From NCBI GenBank assembly GCA_011176655.1, contig DUEB01000041.1, forward strand, positions 1 through 7,881: a stretch of DNA of 7,881 nt, in the 5' to 3' direction. The notes beneath the pieces were generated by a model, which searched no databases, was not told the origin of the DNA, and saw nothing but the letters and a program-made list of their open reading frames with translations. The position numbers were made by a program, and so were the translations under genes. This stretch comes from Dehalococcoidia bacterium (lineage in GTDB: Bacteria; Chloroflexota; Dehalococcoidia; Dehalococcoidales; UBA5760). This document shows positions 7,633 through 7,881 of this stretch, piece by piece (position 1 is the first letter of the stretch; each line of letters begins with the position of its first letter).

Positions 7633-7881
7633 CTAGTCGCTAGCCAGCTCAAGAGCCAGCCTTACTGCCTCGGCCGGGCTCTCCGCCGGGATAATTGATT
7701 TGTCCTGCCTGTCGTTCCGGGATATTGTCCAGGTGTTAAGCCCGATAACCGGCAGGCCGCTCTGGAGGGCGTAGCCAATCTCAGTGAGGGTCCCGTAACT
7801 ACCGCCGACGGCGATAACCGCCTGGGCCGATTTGACCACCGCCGCATTCCTGGCGTAGCCGATGCCGGTAGCGATGGGAAT
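7633..7881 (-). CDS. LOG-family (TIGR00725-like) protein, C-terminal part
   Basis: Only the last 82 residues are in the window; the reading frame stays open to the right edge, so the start lies outside. The visible part begins IPIATGIGYARNAAVVKSA and contains GGSYGTLTE, the nucleotide-binding motif of the LOG/lysine-decarboxylase-like Rossmann family, here in the form typical of TIGR00725. It is followed by ALQSGLPVIGL. Relatives include cytokinin riboside 5'-monophosphate phosphoribohydrolases and molybdenum-cofactor carrier proteins, and the C-terminal part alone cannot separate these. It ends with TAG, 55 bp before the eno start on the same strand. Confidence 0.85.
   Translation of the reverse strand: MPIATGIGYARNAAVVKSAQAVIAVGGSYGTLTEIGYALQSGLPVIGLNTWTISRNDRQDKSIIPAESPAEAVRLALELASD

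Overview
The window looks like a bacterial chromosome segment. It has sigma70-type promoters (TTGACA / TATAAT-like), good Shine-Dalgarno sites, a bacterial-type GAPDH and enolase, and moderately high GC coding DNA. From memory the gene mix (CetZ/FtsZ-like proteins, gap, eno, a TIGR00725-type LOG protein) suggests Chloroflexota, perhaps Dehalococcoidia. That assignment is inference only.

Left part (30-5105): two closely related tubulin/FtsZ-superfamily GTPases, both on the minus strand, flank two plus-strand genes for all-helical repeat proteins. The GTPases (391 and 387 aa) resemble the CetZ branch. They have a tubulin-like GQCGGR T1 loop, the GGTGSG T4 loop, a GHGVG...NELGAE block and both T7 acidic residues, and both end in the same DIPSLL hexapeptide. 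Between them lie a ~469-aa protein built from 16 tandem 25-residue units (two shortened to 22) and a 184-aa protein with eleven gap-free 11-residue units. A 539-bp AT-richer intergenic region between the first GTPase and the first coiled-coil gene holds a promoter for each, an additional minus-strand promoter and RNA-fold-like inverted repeats.

Right part (5200-7881): housekeeping genes on the minus strand, namely gap (GAPDH, own extended -10 promoter), eno (enolase), and the C-terminal 82 residues of a LOG-family protein that runs off the window. LOG and eno are probably cotranscribed.

The notable candidate system is the left part: a paired CetZ-like GTPase set with two long-helix repeat proteins, plausibly a cytoskeletal or membrane-scaffold module. 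The grouping is seen in the sequence; the joint function is inferred. The three minus-strand promoters in this locus share the 9-mer TAATTGACA around their -35 box.
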